Of a stretch of DNA of 13,662 nucleotides, positions 1 through 6,692 are shown one piece after another. The stretch spans positions 1 through 13,662 of the forward strand of contig WFSK01000279.1 in NCBI GenBank assembly GCA_015486095.1. Reading direction: 5' to 3'. The stretch comes from Thermotogae bacterium. Lineage in GTDB: Bacteria; Thermotogota; Thermotogae; B3-G13. The notes under the pieces are model-generated. The model saw nothing but the letters and a program-made list of their open reading frames with translations. It had not been told where the DNA came from and made no database searches. The first letter of the stretch is position 1. Each line of letters opens with the position of its first letter. Position numbers and translations under genes: made by a program.

Positions 1-48
1 CAGGAAAATGATGCTCGAAGTTTGAAGGAGGAGGTAATGTTCATATGA
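1..48 (+). CDS. Possible C-terminal end of an upstream gene (partial)
   Basis: Two frames stay open from the window edge. One ends in TGA at 23-25, just as the ribosome-binding site of the next gene begins. The other ends in TGA at 46-48 and would overlap the next start codon as ATGA at 45-48, a common translational-coupling arrangement. Either would fit an upstream cistron of the same operon. The third frame stops at 9-11. The stretch is too short to identify a product or to choose between the two frames. Confidence 0.2.
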   Translation, partial: QENDARSLKEEVMFI

Positions 49-587
49 TGAGTGAAAAAGAGAAAAGAGAATTTGCTTTGAGGGCGAAGGATATGTTAGA
101 CAGAGCAGGTATAGTGATCACAGCAAAGGAATTCGAAAGTATGGAGATAATAGACCTGGGGTTAGGAATGCCAGAGAAGATAGGAGATCAGATAGTGGTT
201 TATGTTAACAACGAGAGGTACTGTGCCAAAGAACTCATACATTTTCCTTACCAAATAACACCAGAACATTGGCATCCACCGATCGAAAAGTACAATTATC
301 CTGGGAAGATGGAGACATTCAGATGTAGATGGGGAGAGGTATATCTCTATGTTGAAGGACCTGCAACTCCAAATCCGAAAGCCCGGGTACCCGAAGAGCG
401 AAAACAGTATTTTACGGTGTGGCATGAGATCGTATTAAGACCCGGAGAGCAGTACACAATTCCCCCAAATACTAAACATTGGTTTCAAGGTGGACCTGAA
501 GGATGTATAGTCTCTGAATTTTCGTCTACTAGCTACGATGAATATGATGTTTTCACCGATCCCGATATAATCAGGATAGAAAAATGA
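45..587 (+). CDS. D-lyxose isomerase-type cupin sugar isomerase
   Basis: A 180-residue single-domain cupin resembling the D-lyxose ketol-isomerase family (Pfam Lyx_isomer). Family members interconvert D-lyxose and D-xylulose, often also D-mannose and D-fructose, using a divalent metal. The likely metal ligands are visible: His75 and His77 in EHWHPP, Glu90 in KMETF, and His145 in TKHWFQ. Lys82 and Glu158 are also in family-like contexts. The length is close to the short Bacillus-type enzymes of about 170 residues. There is no signal peptide, so it should be cytoplasmic. The start at 45 has a strong GGAGGAGGT site ending at 35; a second ATG at 48 is equally usable. It stands upstream of a sugar kinase and an aldolase, which supports a catabolic role. 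Exact substrate is uncertain, since related cupins act on several aldoses. Confidence 0.82.
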   Translation: MMSEKEKREFALRAKDMLDRAGIVITAKEFESMEIIDLGLGMPEKIGDQIVVYVNNERYCAKELIHFPYQITPEHWHPPIEKYNYPGKMETFRCRWGEVYLYVEGPATPNPKARVPEERKQYFTVWHEIVLRPGEQYTIPPNTKHWFQGGPEGCIVSEFSSTSYDEYDVFTDPDIIRIEK

Positions 588-727
588 AACCAGAATTAAG
601 GCTGTGGAAGGATGGAATTCGTATGCCGCTGGCAAATAGATGTTTAAGTAGTGTGGACAGAAGCAAAGGTTTTGTGATGGTATACGAAAACCTTTGGGAT
701 GGTAAACATGGTAATGGCAGGATTTGA
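584..727 (+). CDS. Possible 47-residue small protein between isomerase and kinase
   Basis: An open frame runs from ATG 584 to TGA 725-727. Its start overlaps the isomerase stop codon (ATGA, 584-587), and its end overlaps the start region of the kinase. An AGGA at 573-576, seven bases before the ATG, could serve as a ribosome-binding site. The protein begins MKPELRLWKDG and ends NGRI, with several aromatic and charged residues and no membrane segment. It resembles nothing I can name. In favour: it spans almost the whole gap between the two genes, and the kinase has no good ribosome-binding site of its own, so translation through this frame could couple the kinase to the isomerase. Against: a frame of this length can arise by chance. 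Confidence 0.35.
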   Translation: MKPELRLWKDGIRMPLANRCLSSVDRSKGFVMVYENLWDGKHGNGRI

Positions 728-2144
728 TATAGGAACGACGAATATAAAACTCGCTTTATTCGATGAAAAAGCTAAGATGCTATGGAGTAAATCGGTTCGT
801 ACTCCGCTTCTGAAAGTAGATAATAGGGATGTGTTATCGGCTGAGAAACTATTTGATGTAGTTCTTGAAATATTTTCTTCTATCCCAGAAAAACTGAGGA
901 AAGATGTAGTATCCATAGGGATATCTTCTCTTGGAGAAACAGTTTTTCCCATAGGGAAAAATGGCCCTTTATCCGATGGGCTGATCTGGTATAGCAAAGC
1001 AACGTTAAAGGAATTCAACGAATTCATGAAAAGAGTAAGTGGAGATGAAATCTTCGAGATAACAGCGCTCAGACCATCGTGGATATTTTCTTTGTTCAAG
1101 ATGATCTGGTTCTACAAAAATTTTCCAGAGTTCGCTCAAGAGATCGTAACATGGCTCGACGTTGCAGATTACGTCACTTACATGCTCACGGGTAGCGTAG
1201 GGATGGACAAATGTATTGCTTCAAGGAGTTTACTCTTAGATGTTATGAGCAGTAATTGGTCGGAAAAGCTGTTGGACCTTTCTGGTATACCATCTGAGCA
1301 TCTCCCTTCGTTGATAGAAAGTGGTGCAGAAAGAGGATTTGTAAGGAAAGATATTGCTGAAAAACTGGGATTCGGTAAGAGAGTAGTTGTTACAACTGCT
1401 GGTCAAGACCACATCACGGCCGCCTTTTCTTCAGGAGCCTTTAATGAAAAGAGTGTTTTGAATTCAACGGGGACAACTGAATGTATCGTTTGGGGTGGAG
1501 ATAGGGCACTTCTAAATACGTTTTTAAGAAAAACAACATCTTCTTTTAATGGCGGAATTCATGTCTTTCCAAACAAGTATTATCTACTGGAAGGTATTCC
1601 AACGGGAGGTTTTGCAGTAGAATGGTTCTTGAAGAGCATCTTAAGAGAAGACTTCGACATGTTAAAAGCTCTGGATTTGAAAGAAACATCTGCGGTCTTT
1701 TTTCCTTTCCTTAGGGGAAGATTTGAGCAAGAAAGGATTCACGGAGCATTCCTCGAGCTCAGTGATGAACACGATCGCGCCGATCTCACAATAGCGATCT
1801 TGGAAAGCTTAGCCTTTGAAATTAAAAAGATGGTGGATGATCTGAAAAAGTTAGGGTTGAAAAGTGATTATGAGATCGTTGCCGTAGGAGGAGGAGCTAA
1901 GAACATGCCTCTCCTTCAGATAAAGGCAAACGTACTCAGATCGCCTGTAAAAGTCTTGGATGTTCATGATGCAACTGCGCTTGGAGCTGCCTTGATATCT
2001 GGCATCACTTGTGGAATCTTCAGGAGTTGGAAAGAGGCTTTTGAAGCAGGATATAATATCTCAAGGGTTTTCTATCCCCAAAATGTAGATTATTACTCTG
2101 CAAAATATGAAAGGTACATAACACTATTCGAGGAGGTTTTCTAA
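699..2144 (+). CDS. FGGY-family carbohydrate kinase
   Basis: A 481-residue sugar kinase of the actin-fold FGGY family, which transfers phosphate from ATP to ketoses or polyols. The N-terminal phosphate-binding motif is at residues 8-17 (GFDIGTTNIK). The probable catalytic base is Asp237 in TTAGQDH, followed by the STGTT adenosine-domain motif at 256-260, GGGAKN at 397-402 and DATALGAAL at 424-432. All core motifs are intact and length is normal for the family. The start is uncertain: ATG codons at 699, 708 and 714 are all in frame after a stop at 675-677, and none has a clear ribosome-binding site. Start 714 gives MAGFDIGTTNIK, the most typical N-terminus. The isomerase upstream would supply D-xylulose or D-fructose, so xylulose kinase activity is possible, as is phosphorylation at C1; sequence alone does not settle it. 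Confidence 0.9.
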   Translation: MVNMVMAGFDIGTTNIKLALFDEKAKMLWSKSVRTPLLKVDNRDVLSAEKLFDVVLEIFSSIPEKLRKDVVSIGISSLGETVFPIGKNGPLSDGLIWYSKATLKEFNEFMKRVSGDEIFEITALRPSWIFSLFKMIWFYKNFPEFAQEIVTWLDVADYVTYMLTGSVGMDKCIASRSLLLDVMSSNWSEKLLDLSGIPSEHLPSLIESGAERGFVRKDIAEKLGFGKRVVVTTAGQDHITAAFSSGAFNEKSVLNSTGTTECIVWGGDRALLNTFLRKTTSSFNGGIHVFPNKYYLLEGIPTGGFAVEWFLKSILREDFDMLKALDLKETSAVFFPFLRGRFEQERIHGAFLELSDEHDRADLTIAILESLAFEIKKMVDDLKKLGLKSDYEIVAVGGGAKNMPLLQIKANVLRSPVKVLDVHDATALGAALISGITCGIFRSWKEAFEAGYNISRVFYPQNVDYYSAKYERYITLFEEVF

Positions 2145-2145
2145 A

Positions 2146-2979
2146 ATGGGAATGAAAGAGTCTAGGATCTCAAGAATATTTAATCCTGAAACGGGAAGGG
2201 CAGTAATAATTCCCATCGATCATGGTCTGTTTATGGGTTCATTAGAGGGTTTGAAGGCGCCCTTTGATATCGCTGAGAAATTGGTGGAGGCGAGGATCGA
2301 TGCCACTTTGATGAGTTTTGGGATGGCTAAGCTCACAAAAGAACTCTTTAATAGGAAGAATGCACCTTCGAAAATACTGACGGCTGATTTCATCTTACTC
2401 TCTAATATCCCGGGTAACGTGGATGGTATCCTGGGCTACGATGCAATTTCATCTGTAGAACAGGCTGTAAAATGGGGTTTCGATGCGGTGAAGGTACTGC
2501 TTGCATGGGGGACTAATGGGAAGATATTGATGGACAACATCCGTTCGATTGGCAAATTTGCGAGAGAATGTGATAAGTGGGATATGCCACTCATGATAGA
2601 ACCTGTTTTGTGGGGAAGAGATGTACCCGATGATAAAAGGGATGATCCGATATTGATAGAGCATGCTTGTAGAATAGCAGTGGAACTCGGAGCTGATATT
2701 TTAAAAGCTCCATATACTGGTGATAAAGAAAGTTTTGCGAGGATAGTATCTAACTCTCATGTGCCGGTTGTGATACTCGGTGGCCCGAAGATGAGTAATA
2801 TTAGAGATGTTTTGCAAACAGCAAAAGATTCACTCGATGCAGGGGGTAGAGGCGTAGTATTTGGAAGAAACGTGTGGCAGCATCCTGAGATGGAGAAGGT
2901 ATTGATGGCACTAAAAGATATCGTACATACCAATAAGGATGTAGATAATGTTATTAAAGATCATGGTTTGAGGGAATAG
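2146..2979 (+). CDS. Class I aldolase of the DhnA/FbaB/LsrF family
   Basis: A 277-residue TIM-barrel aldolase of the family that includes archaeal-type class I fructose-bisphosphate aldolase, LsrF and ADH synthase. The predicted Schiff-base lysine is Lys187 in ADILKAPY. Asp25-His26 in PIDHG and the C-terminal phosphate-binding segment at 233-245 (GGRGVVFGRNVWQ) are also family hallmarks. It begins one base after the kinase stop; the AGGAGG at 2131-2136 inside the end of the kinase is its ribosome-binding site. It probably cleaves the sugar phosphate made by the kinase, giving dihydroxyacetone phosphate plus a shorter aldehyde (inferred). A general fructose-bisphosphate aldolase or an LsrF-like role on a different ligand cannot be excluded. 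Its last 26 bases overlap the end of the convergent HAD gene. Confidence 0.87.
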   Translation: MGMKESRISRIFNPETGRAVIIPIDHGLFMGSLEGLKAPFDIAEKLVEARIDATLMSFGMAKLTKELFNRKNAPSKILTADFILLSNIPGNVDGILGYDAISSVEQAVKWGFDAVKVLLAWGTNGKILMDNIRSIGKFARECDKWDMPLMIEPVLWGRDVPDDKRDDPILIEHACRIAVELGADILKAPYTGDKESFARIVSNSHVPVVILGGPKMSNIRDVLQTAKDSLDAGGRGVVFGRNVWQHPEMEKVLMALKDIVHTNKDVDNVIKDHGLRE

Positions 2980-3691
2980 CAAATGGGAAAAAATCCTCCG
3001 AATCGAACCTATGGTTTTTCAAAATCGTGAAGATCTTTGCGATAGTTGGTATCCTTATGCCTTTCCATCCTTTGTAAAATCCGAAGGGGTCCAAATGGAT
3101 CGCAGGGATGCCAGCCCTGTTTGCACCCAGTACATCTATGTAGAACATGTCGCCAATATAAAGGGCATCTTTAGGTGCAAGTGAGAGGTCTTCGAGTGCT
3201 CGATCAAATATCCCTACATTCGGTTTAGATATCCCAATTATGTGTGAATCGTAAACTCTTTCCATGAAACTTCTTAATCCTGTTTCACATAGTATGTCTT
3301 CGACCCGACCATCTGAGTTAGATATAACCGACATTCTGTATCCCTCATTTTTCAATCTCTCGAGTGTTTTTCTTATCCATTTGAACGTGTAGGTCCATAG
3401 ACTCTTTTTACTATCTTCGAATATGATCTTCTCTATTATGGGATCGAGTTTTTCTCGGGTATCGACGAGCTCACTTAACATCATTCCGAGAAACGAGCGA
3501 AGAAAGTTTTTTTGCTTCAATTCCCCACTTTTACTCAAATGTAGATCTATTAGATAGTTGACCTCACAAGTTTTCTTGAACAAGGTATTTGGATTAGTGC
3601 TGAATCCATATTTTTTCAAAAGGGCAGATAACCATTCGATATTTGCGAAGACCAAAGTTCCTCCTGCATCGAATAAGAGATATGGTTTCAC
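2954..3691 (-). CDS. HAD-superfamily hydrolase
   Basis: A 245-residue HAD-like hydrolase with a helical cap (about residues 18-95) between motif I and the rest of the Rossmann core. Motif I is FDAGGTL with nucleophile Asp8. Motif II is VISNS (Ser124), motif III Lys156 in GISKPN, and motif IV YIGDMFYID with Asp181 and Asp186. The residue two after the nucleophile, an acid Asp in most HAD phosphatases, is glycine here, as in some other HAD subgroups; catalysis or substrate may differ. I place the start at GTG 3691, not the ATG at 3709. AGGAGG at 3698-3703 sits six bases before the GTG, and the protein then opens with the usual short lead into motif I. The extra six residues of the longer form would encode the ribosome-binding site. 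Substrate is unknown; a small phosphate ester is most likely. Confidence 0.82.
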   Translation of the reverse strand: MKPYLLFDAGGTLVFANIEWLSALLKKYGFSTNPNTLFKKTCEVNYLIDLHLSKSGELKQKNFLRSFLGMMLSELVDTREKLDPIIEKIIFEDSKKSLWTYTFKWIRKTLERLKNEGYRMSVISNSDGRVEDILCETGLRSFMERVYDSHIIGISKPNVGIFDRALEDLSLAPKDALYIGDMFYIDVLGANRAGIPAIHLDPFGFYKGWKGIRIPTIAKIFTILKNHRFDSEDFFPFAIPSNHDL

Positions 3692-3914
3692 GATTCGCCT
3701 CCTATACATATTCTTCTTGAACTGTTATTATTATACAACGTATTCATCTGTGCTGACGATATCTATTCTATTGCCGATCCCCTATTTCACATGGACCTTT
3801 TTCATGAGACAATTCAACCCATATAAAATTTCGAAATGTTGTGATAAAATAGAGATATGATAATGTAAGAGATATCCTGTACAACACAAAAAACATCAAT
3901 GGAGGTGCTAATCC
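3692..3914. promoter_or_regulatory. Divergent intergenic region between the HAD and cyclic-DPG synthetase genes
   Basis: Both neighbouring genes point outward from this AT-rich stretch, so it should hold promoters for each. On the - strand a perfect TATAAT lies at 3730-3735, with a partial -35 match (TCGTCA, 3754-3759) 18 bases upstream. On the + strand TAAAAT (3845-3850) and TATGAT (3856-3861) are possible -10 boxes without a convincing -35. The octamer AGAGATAT occurs at 3851-3858 and again at 3868-3875, a 17-base period that might be a regulator site or chance. GGAGGT at 3901-3906 is the ribosome-binding site of the + strand gene. No RNA structure was recognised. Confidence 0.45.
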
Positions 3915-5237
3915 ATGGCTAAGAAGCGTGTTCTCATCCTGGGGGCAGCAGGACGTGATTTTCATAACTTCAACACTTACTTTAGAGATAATCCAGATTA
4001 CGAAGTCGTGGCTTTTACAGCTACTCAGATTCCCGACATTGCGGGCAGGACTTATCCCTCCGAATTAGCGGGGAAACTTTATCCAAATGGTATACCCATA
4101 CTTCCCGAAGCAGATTTGAAAAAGATAATAAAGGAAAAGCAGATCGATGAAGTCGTTCTCGCTTACAGCGATTTACCTCATCAGTACGTTATGGAAAAGG
4201 CATCCGATGTATTATCTTCGGGTGCAGATTTCAAACTCATGGGTCCCAATACCACTATGATCAGATCTATCAAACCTATAATAGCTATTTGCGCGGTAAG
4301 AACAGGTTGTGGAAAGAGCCAGACTACTAGAAGGGTCCTCGATATTCTCAGAAAAAAAGGCAAAAAGGTGATATCCATAAGACATCCAATGCCTTATGGC
4401 GACCTCGTGAAACAAAGAGTACAGAGATTTGCCGATTATTCAGATTTGGATAAGTACGATTGTACTATCGAAGAGAGGGAAGAATATGAACCACATCTCG
4501 ATAGAAATAGCATCATATATGCGGGTGTGGACTATGAAGCTATTTTAAAAGCAGCGGAAGCTGAAGATCCGGATGTCATCCTATGGGATGGGGGGAATAA
4601 CGATTTCCCATTTTACAGGCCCGACCTCTTGATAGTGGTTGCCGATCCTCATAGAGCAGGTCATGAAAAGACCTATTATCCTGGTGCTGTCAATCTGAGA
4701 ATGGCAGATGTTGTAGTGATAAACAAGGAAGAAACGGCGGAATATGAAAACGTAGAAAAGGTTAGGCGATCTATAAGAGAGTTGAATCCCAATGCGATCG
4801 TTATCGATGCATCTTCTCCTATTTTCGTTTCAGATTACAAAAAGATAAAGGGAAAACGCGTATTGGTTGTAGAAGATGGTCCCACTCTAACTCACGGGGA
4901 GATGAAATACGGAGCAGGCTATGTAGCAGCTGTTAAATACGGGGCTAAGGAAATAATAGATCCAAGACCTTTTGCCGTTGGTTCTATAAAAGAGACCTAT
5001 AAGAAGTATTCCCATCTCAGTTTCATATTGCCGGCGATGGGATATGGAGAAAAGCAAATAAGGGAATTGGAAGCAACGATAAATTCTTCAGATGCAGAAC
5101 TGGTTGTTGTAGGAACACCAATAAACTTATCTCGAGTGGCAAAACTCAATAAACCATCCGTGCGTGTAACGTATGAATTGGAAGAGATTGGAAAACCTGA
5201 TCTCGAGGATGTTCTAAACGAATTCTTTGCAAAATAG
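3915..5237 (+). CDS. Cyclic 2,3-diphosphoglycerate synthetase-like P-loop protein
   Basis: A 440-residue protein of the COG2403 type (predicted GTPase), the family of the methanogen cyclic 2,3-diphosphoglycerate synthetase, which cyclises 2,3-diphosphoglycerate using ATP; the product is a thermoprotectant and phosphate store in some methanogens. An N-terminal Rossmann-like domain starts with VLILGAAGRDFHNF (6-19). The P-loop is at 127-135 with Lys134 (RTGCGKS). A Walker B-like VILWDGGNND is at 221-230 with Asp225, and VVVINKEE at 266-273 resembles a base-recognition loop. Length is close to the methanogen enzyme of about 460 residues. Bacterial members are mostly untested, so the reaction is inferred from family. 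GGAGGT lies eight bases before ATG. The gene appears to be transcribed alone, ending in the terminator that begins inside its last codons. Confidence 0.8.
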   Translation: MAKKRVLILGAAGRDFHNFNTYFRDNPDYEVVAFTATQIPDIAGRTYPSELAGKLYPNGIPILPEADLKKIIKEKQIDEVVLAYSDLPHQYVMEKASDVLSSGADFKLMGPNTTMIRSIKPIIAICAVRTGCGKSQTTRRVLDILRKKGKKVISIRHPMPYGDLVKQRVQRFADYSDLDKYDCTIEEREEYEPHLDRNSIIYAGVDYEAILKAAEAEDPDVILWDGGNNDFPFYRPDLLIVVADPHRAGHEKTYYPGAVNLRMADVVVINKEETAEYENVEKVRRSIRELNPNAIVIDASSPIFVSDYKKIKGKRVLVVEDGPTLTHGEMKYGAGYVAAVKYGAKEIIDPRPFAVGSIKETYKKYSHLSFILPAMGYGEKQIRELEATINSSDAELVVVGTPINLSRVAKLNKPSVRVTYELEEIGKPDLEDVLNEFFAK

Positions 5238-5267
5238 AGGCAGGCTTAGGTGTCTGCCTCTATTTTT
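5231..5267 (+). terminator. Intrinsic terminator of the cyclic-DPG synthetase-like gene
   Basis: A perfect inverted repeat pairs 5235-5243 (TAGAGGCAG) with 5254-5262 (CTGCCTCTA) around a ten-base loop, followed by a run of five T at 5263-5267. Flanking A and T bases extend the stem to 13 pairs. The stop codon TAG at 5235-5237 is part of the stem. Confidence 0.92.
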
Positions 5268-5359
5268 ATAAGACGTTGATCTAAGGGAGGTGAAAGTGAA
5301 GTAGGAATAACGAATACAGAGCGTATTTAAATTTAAATTAATCAAAAGGAGGTAGTGTG
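5268..5359 (+). promoter_or_regulatory. malE upstream region with AT palindrome
   Basis: This gap must contain the malE promoter, since a strong terminator precedes it, but no good -35/-10 pair is visible; TTGATC at 5276-5281 is the best -35 candidate. ATTTAAATTTAAAT at 5325-5338 is a perfect 14-base palindrome just upstream of the malE ribosome-binding site (AAAGGAGGT, 5345-5353) and could be an operator or simply AT-rich sequence. A second ribosome-binding-like AAGGGAGGTG at 5283-5292 has no meaningful reading frame behind it. Confidence 0.4.
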
Positions 5360-6553
5360 ATGAAGAGGATCTTTGTTTCGATTTTGGTTGTAAGCCTTTT
5401 AATGTTTGGTGTCGTTTATGCCTCAACACCTGGTAAACTTGTCATATGGTCAAGTGAAAAGCAGGTTGAGGTATTACAGAAACTCGGTGCTGAGTTCGAA
5501 GCGGAGTATGGTGTACCAGTGGAAGTCAAGCAGATGAACTTTGGAGATATAAAGACGAAGTTCATAACTTCTGCACCATCAGGGGAAGGCCCAGATATCA
5601 TAGTGGGTGCACACGACTGGGTCGGCGAACTGGTTACCGATGGTTTGCTCGAACCCATAACGTATATGAGTCCTAAAGACAAAGCTCAATTTGCAGATGT
5701 GGCTTTGAAGGCATTTACTTATAACGGTAAATTGTATGGTGTCCCTTATGCTGTAGAAGCCGTTGCGCTGATATACAATAAGGCTCTTGTTCCGACTCCA
5801 CCAAAGACTATGAAGGAATTGTTCTCCCTTGCGAGGAAATTGACGACTGGAGAGCAAGTAGGTTTTATGTATGACGTTACCAACTTCTACTTCTCCTTCC
5901 CTATCTTATCAGCAAAAGGAGGATATGTCTTCAAAGACACCCCAACCGGTCTGGATGTTCATGATATAGGACTCGCCAACGAAGGCGCTATAGCGGGTGG
6001 AAAATTGATAGCAGAAATGCGCAAAGAAAACATTATACCAAAGGGAGCAAATTACAACATCATGGATGGACTTTTCAAAGAAGGTCTGCTTGGCATGGAA
6101 ATAAATGGACCATGGGCAAGAAAGGATTATAAAAATGCAGGTATAAACTATGGTGTAGTTCCCATACCCACTATAGATGGTAGCGTACCCAAGCCGTTCG
6201 TTGGGGTTCAAGGATTTATGATAAGCTCTAAGAGCGAGAACAAGATGATGGCGATAGAATTCTTGGCGAACTTCGCCACGAGCAAGGATTCGGAATTGGA
6301 ACTCTATTATGGAGATCCAAGAATACCAGCACGTAAAGATGTATTAGATGAGATAAAGGATAAAGACCCGGATTTAGCCGGCTTTGGTGCAAGCGCTGCC
6401 AATGGGATCCCAATGCCTAACGTTCCGGAGATGGGAGCCGTTTGGGGTAATATGGGCGATGCCTTGAATTTAATATTCAATCTCAAAGACACGCCGGAGC
6501 ATGCCTTGAAAACAGCTGTAGAAAAGATAAAGAAGGCTATAGAAAAGAAGTAA
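5360..6553 (+). CDS. malE: Maltose/maltodextrin ABC transporter substrate-binding protein
   Basis: A 397-residue periplasmic binding protein strongly reminiscent of Thermotoga MalE, which captures maltose, maltotriose or longer maltodextrins for the MalFG permease. Residues 1-21 form a type I signal peptide (MKRIF, hydrophobic core, VYA before Ser22) with no lipobox cysteine. Family-typical segments include LVIWSSEKQVE near the mature N-terminus, IIVGAHDWVGELV, GYVFKDTPTGLDV, INGPWARKDYKNAGINYG and PARKDVL. The ATG at 5360 was chosen over the GTG at 5357 because it is six rather than three bases from GGAGGT and gives a standard signal peptide. A terminator follows immediately, so it is probably a single-gene transcript. 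malF is not the next gene, as it would be in a compact mal operon, but lies about 6.3 kb downstream. Confidence 0.93.
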   Translation: MKRIFVSILVVSLLMFGVVYASTPGKLVIWSSEKQVEVLQKLGAEFEAEYGVPVEVKQMNFGDIKTKFITSAPSGEGPDIIVGAHDWVGELVTDGLLEPITYMSPKDKAQFADVALKAFTYNGKLYGVPYAVEAVALIYNKALVPTPPKTMKELFSLARKLTTGEQVGFMYDVTNFYFSFPILSAKGGYVFKDTPTGLDVHDIGLANEGAIAGGKLIAEMRKENIIPKGANYNIMDGLFKEGLLGMEINGPWARKDYKNAGINYGVVPIPTIDGSVPKPFVGVQGFMISSKSENKMMAIEFLANFATSKDSELELYYGDPRIPARKDVLDEIKDKDPDLAGFGASAANGIPMPNVPEMGAVWGNMGDALNLIFNLKDTPEHALKTAVEKIKKAIEKK

Positions 6554-6566
6554 AAGATCGATTAAG

Positions 6567-6594
6567 AAGGGTCGGCCTTTATGCCGGCCCTTTA
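6567..6594 (+). terminator. Intrinsic terminator after malE
   Basis: GGGTCGGC at 6569-6576 pairs with GCCGGCCC at 6583-6590 (eight pairs, one of them G-U) around a six-base loop. Flanking AA and TT extend the stem. The T tract is short (6591-6593), so termination may be incomplete and some readthrough into the next operon is possible. Confidence 0.82.
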
Positions 6595-6611
6595 GCTATA
6601 CCATGCACAGA

Positions 6612-6640
6612 TTGACAAGGGATTGATAGTACACTATAAT
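6612..6640 (+). promoter_or_regulatory. Consensus sigma-70-type promoter of the peptide/oligosaccharide importer operon
   Basis: TTGACA at 6612-6617 and TATAAT at 6635-6640 are both exact consensus hexamers separated by exactly 17 bases. Transcription should start near 6647, leaving a leader of about 45 bases before the binding-protein gene. No palindromic operator overlaps the core elements. A promoter this close to consensus suggests strong expression unless a repressor or leader structure limits it. Confidence 0.9.
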
Positions 6641-6651
6641 GTTTTTTACGA

Positions 6652-6685
6652 CCTTCCGAAGAGGAAGGAATTTCCAAAAGGAGGG
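6652..6685 (+). promoter_or_regulatory. Leader hairpin next to the ribosome-binding site
   Basis: CCTTCC at 6652-6657 is complementary to GGAAGG at 6663-6668 with a five-base loop. The same CCTTCC can also pair with the ribosome-binding site GGAGGG at 6680-6685 (five standard pairs and one G-U). The two pairings exclude each other: one leaves the ribosome-binding site free, the other hides it. This is a structural possibility read from the sequence; no regulatory role is shown. Confidence 0.35.
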
Positions 6686-6692
6686 ATTTTAG

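Noticed and set aside
3692..3709. The six extra codons from ATG 3709 on the HAD gene.
   Set aside because: They encode the AGGAGG that serves GTG 3691, and HAD proteins normally begin a few residues before motif I, as the shorter form does.
3851..3875. Direct repeat AGAGATAT with a 17-base period as a possible start of a repeat array.
   Set aside because: There are only two copies in AT-rich sequence and no further units; it is kept only as a note on the intergenic region.
6639..6692. A 17-codon frame whose stop directly abuts the binding-protein ATG, looking like a leader peptide.
   Set aside because: Its ATG overlaps the -10 box of the consensus promoter, so it would lie upstream of the expected transcript start and not be translated.
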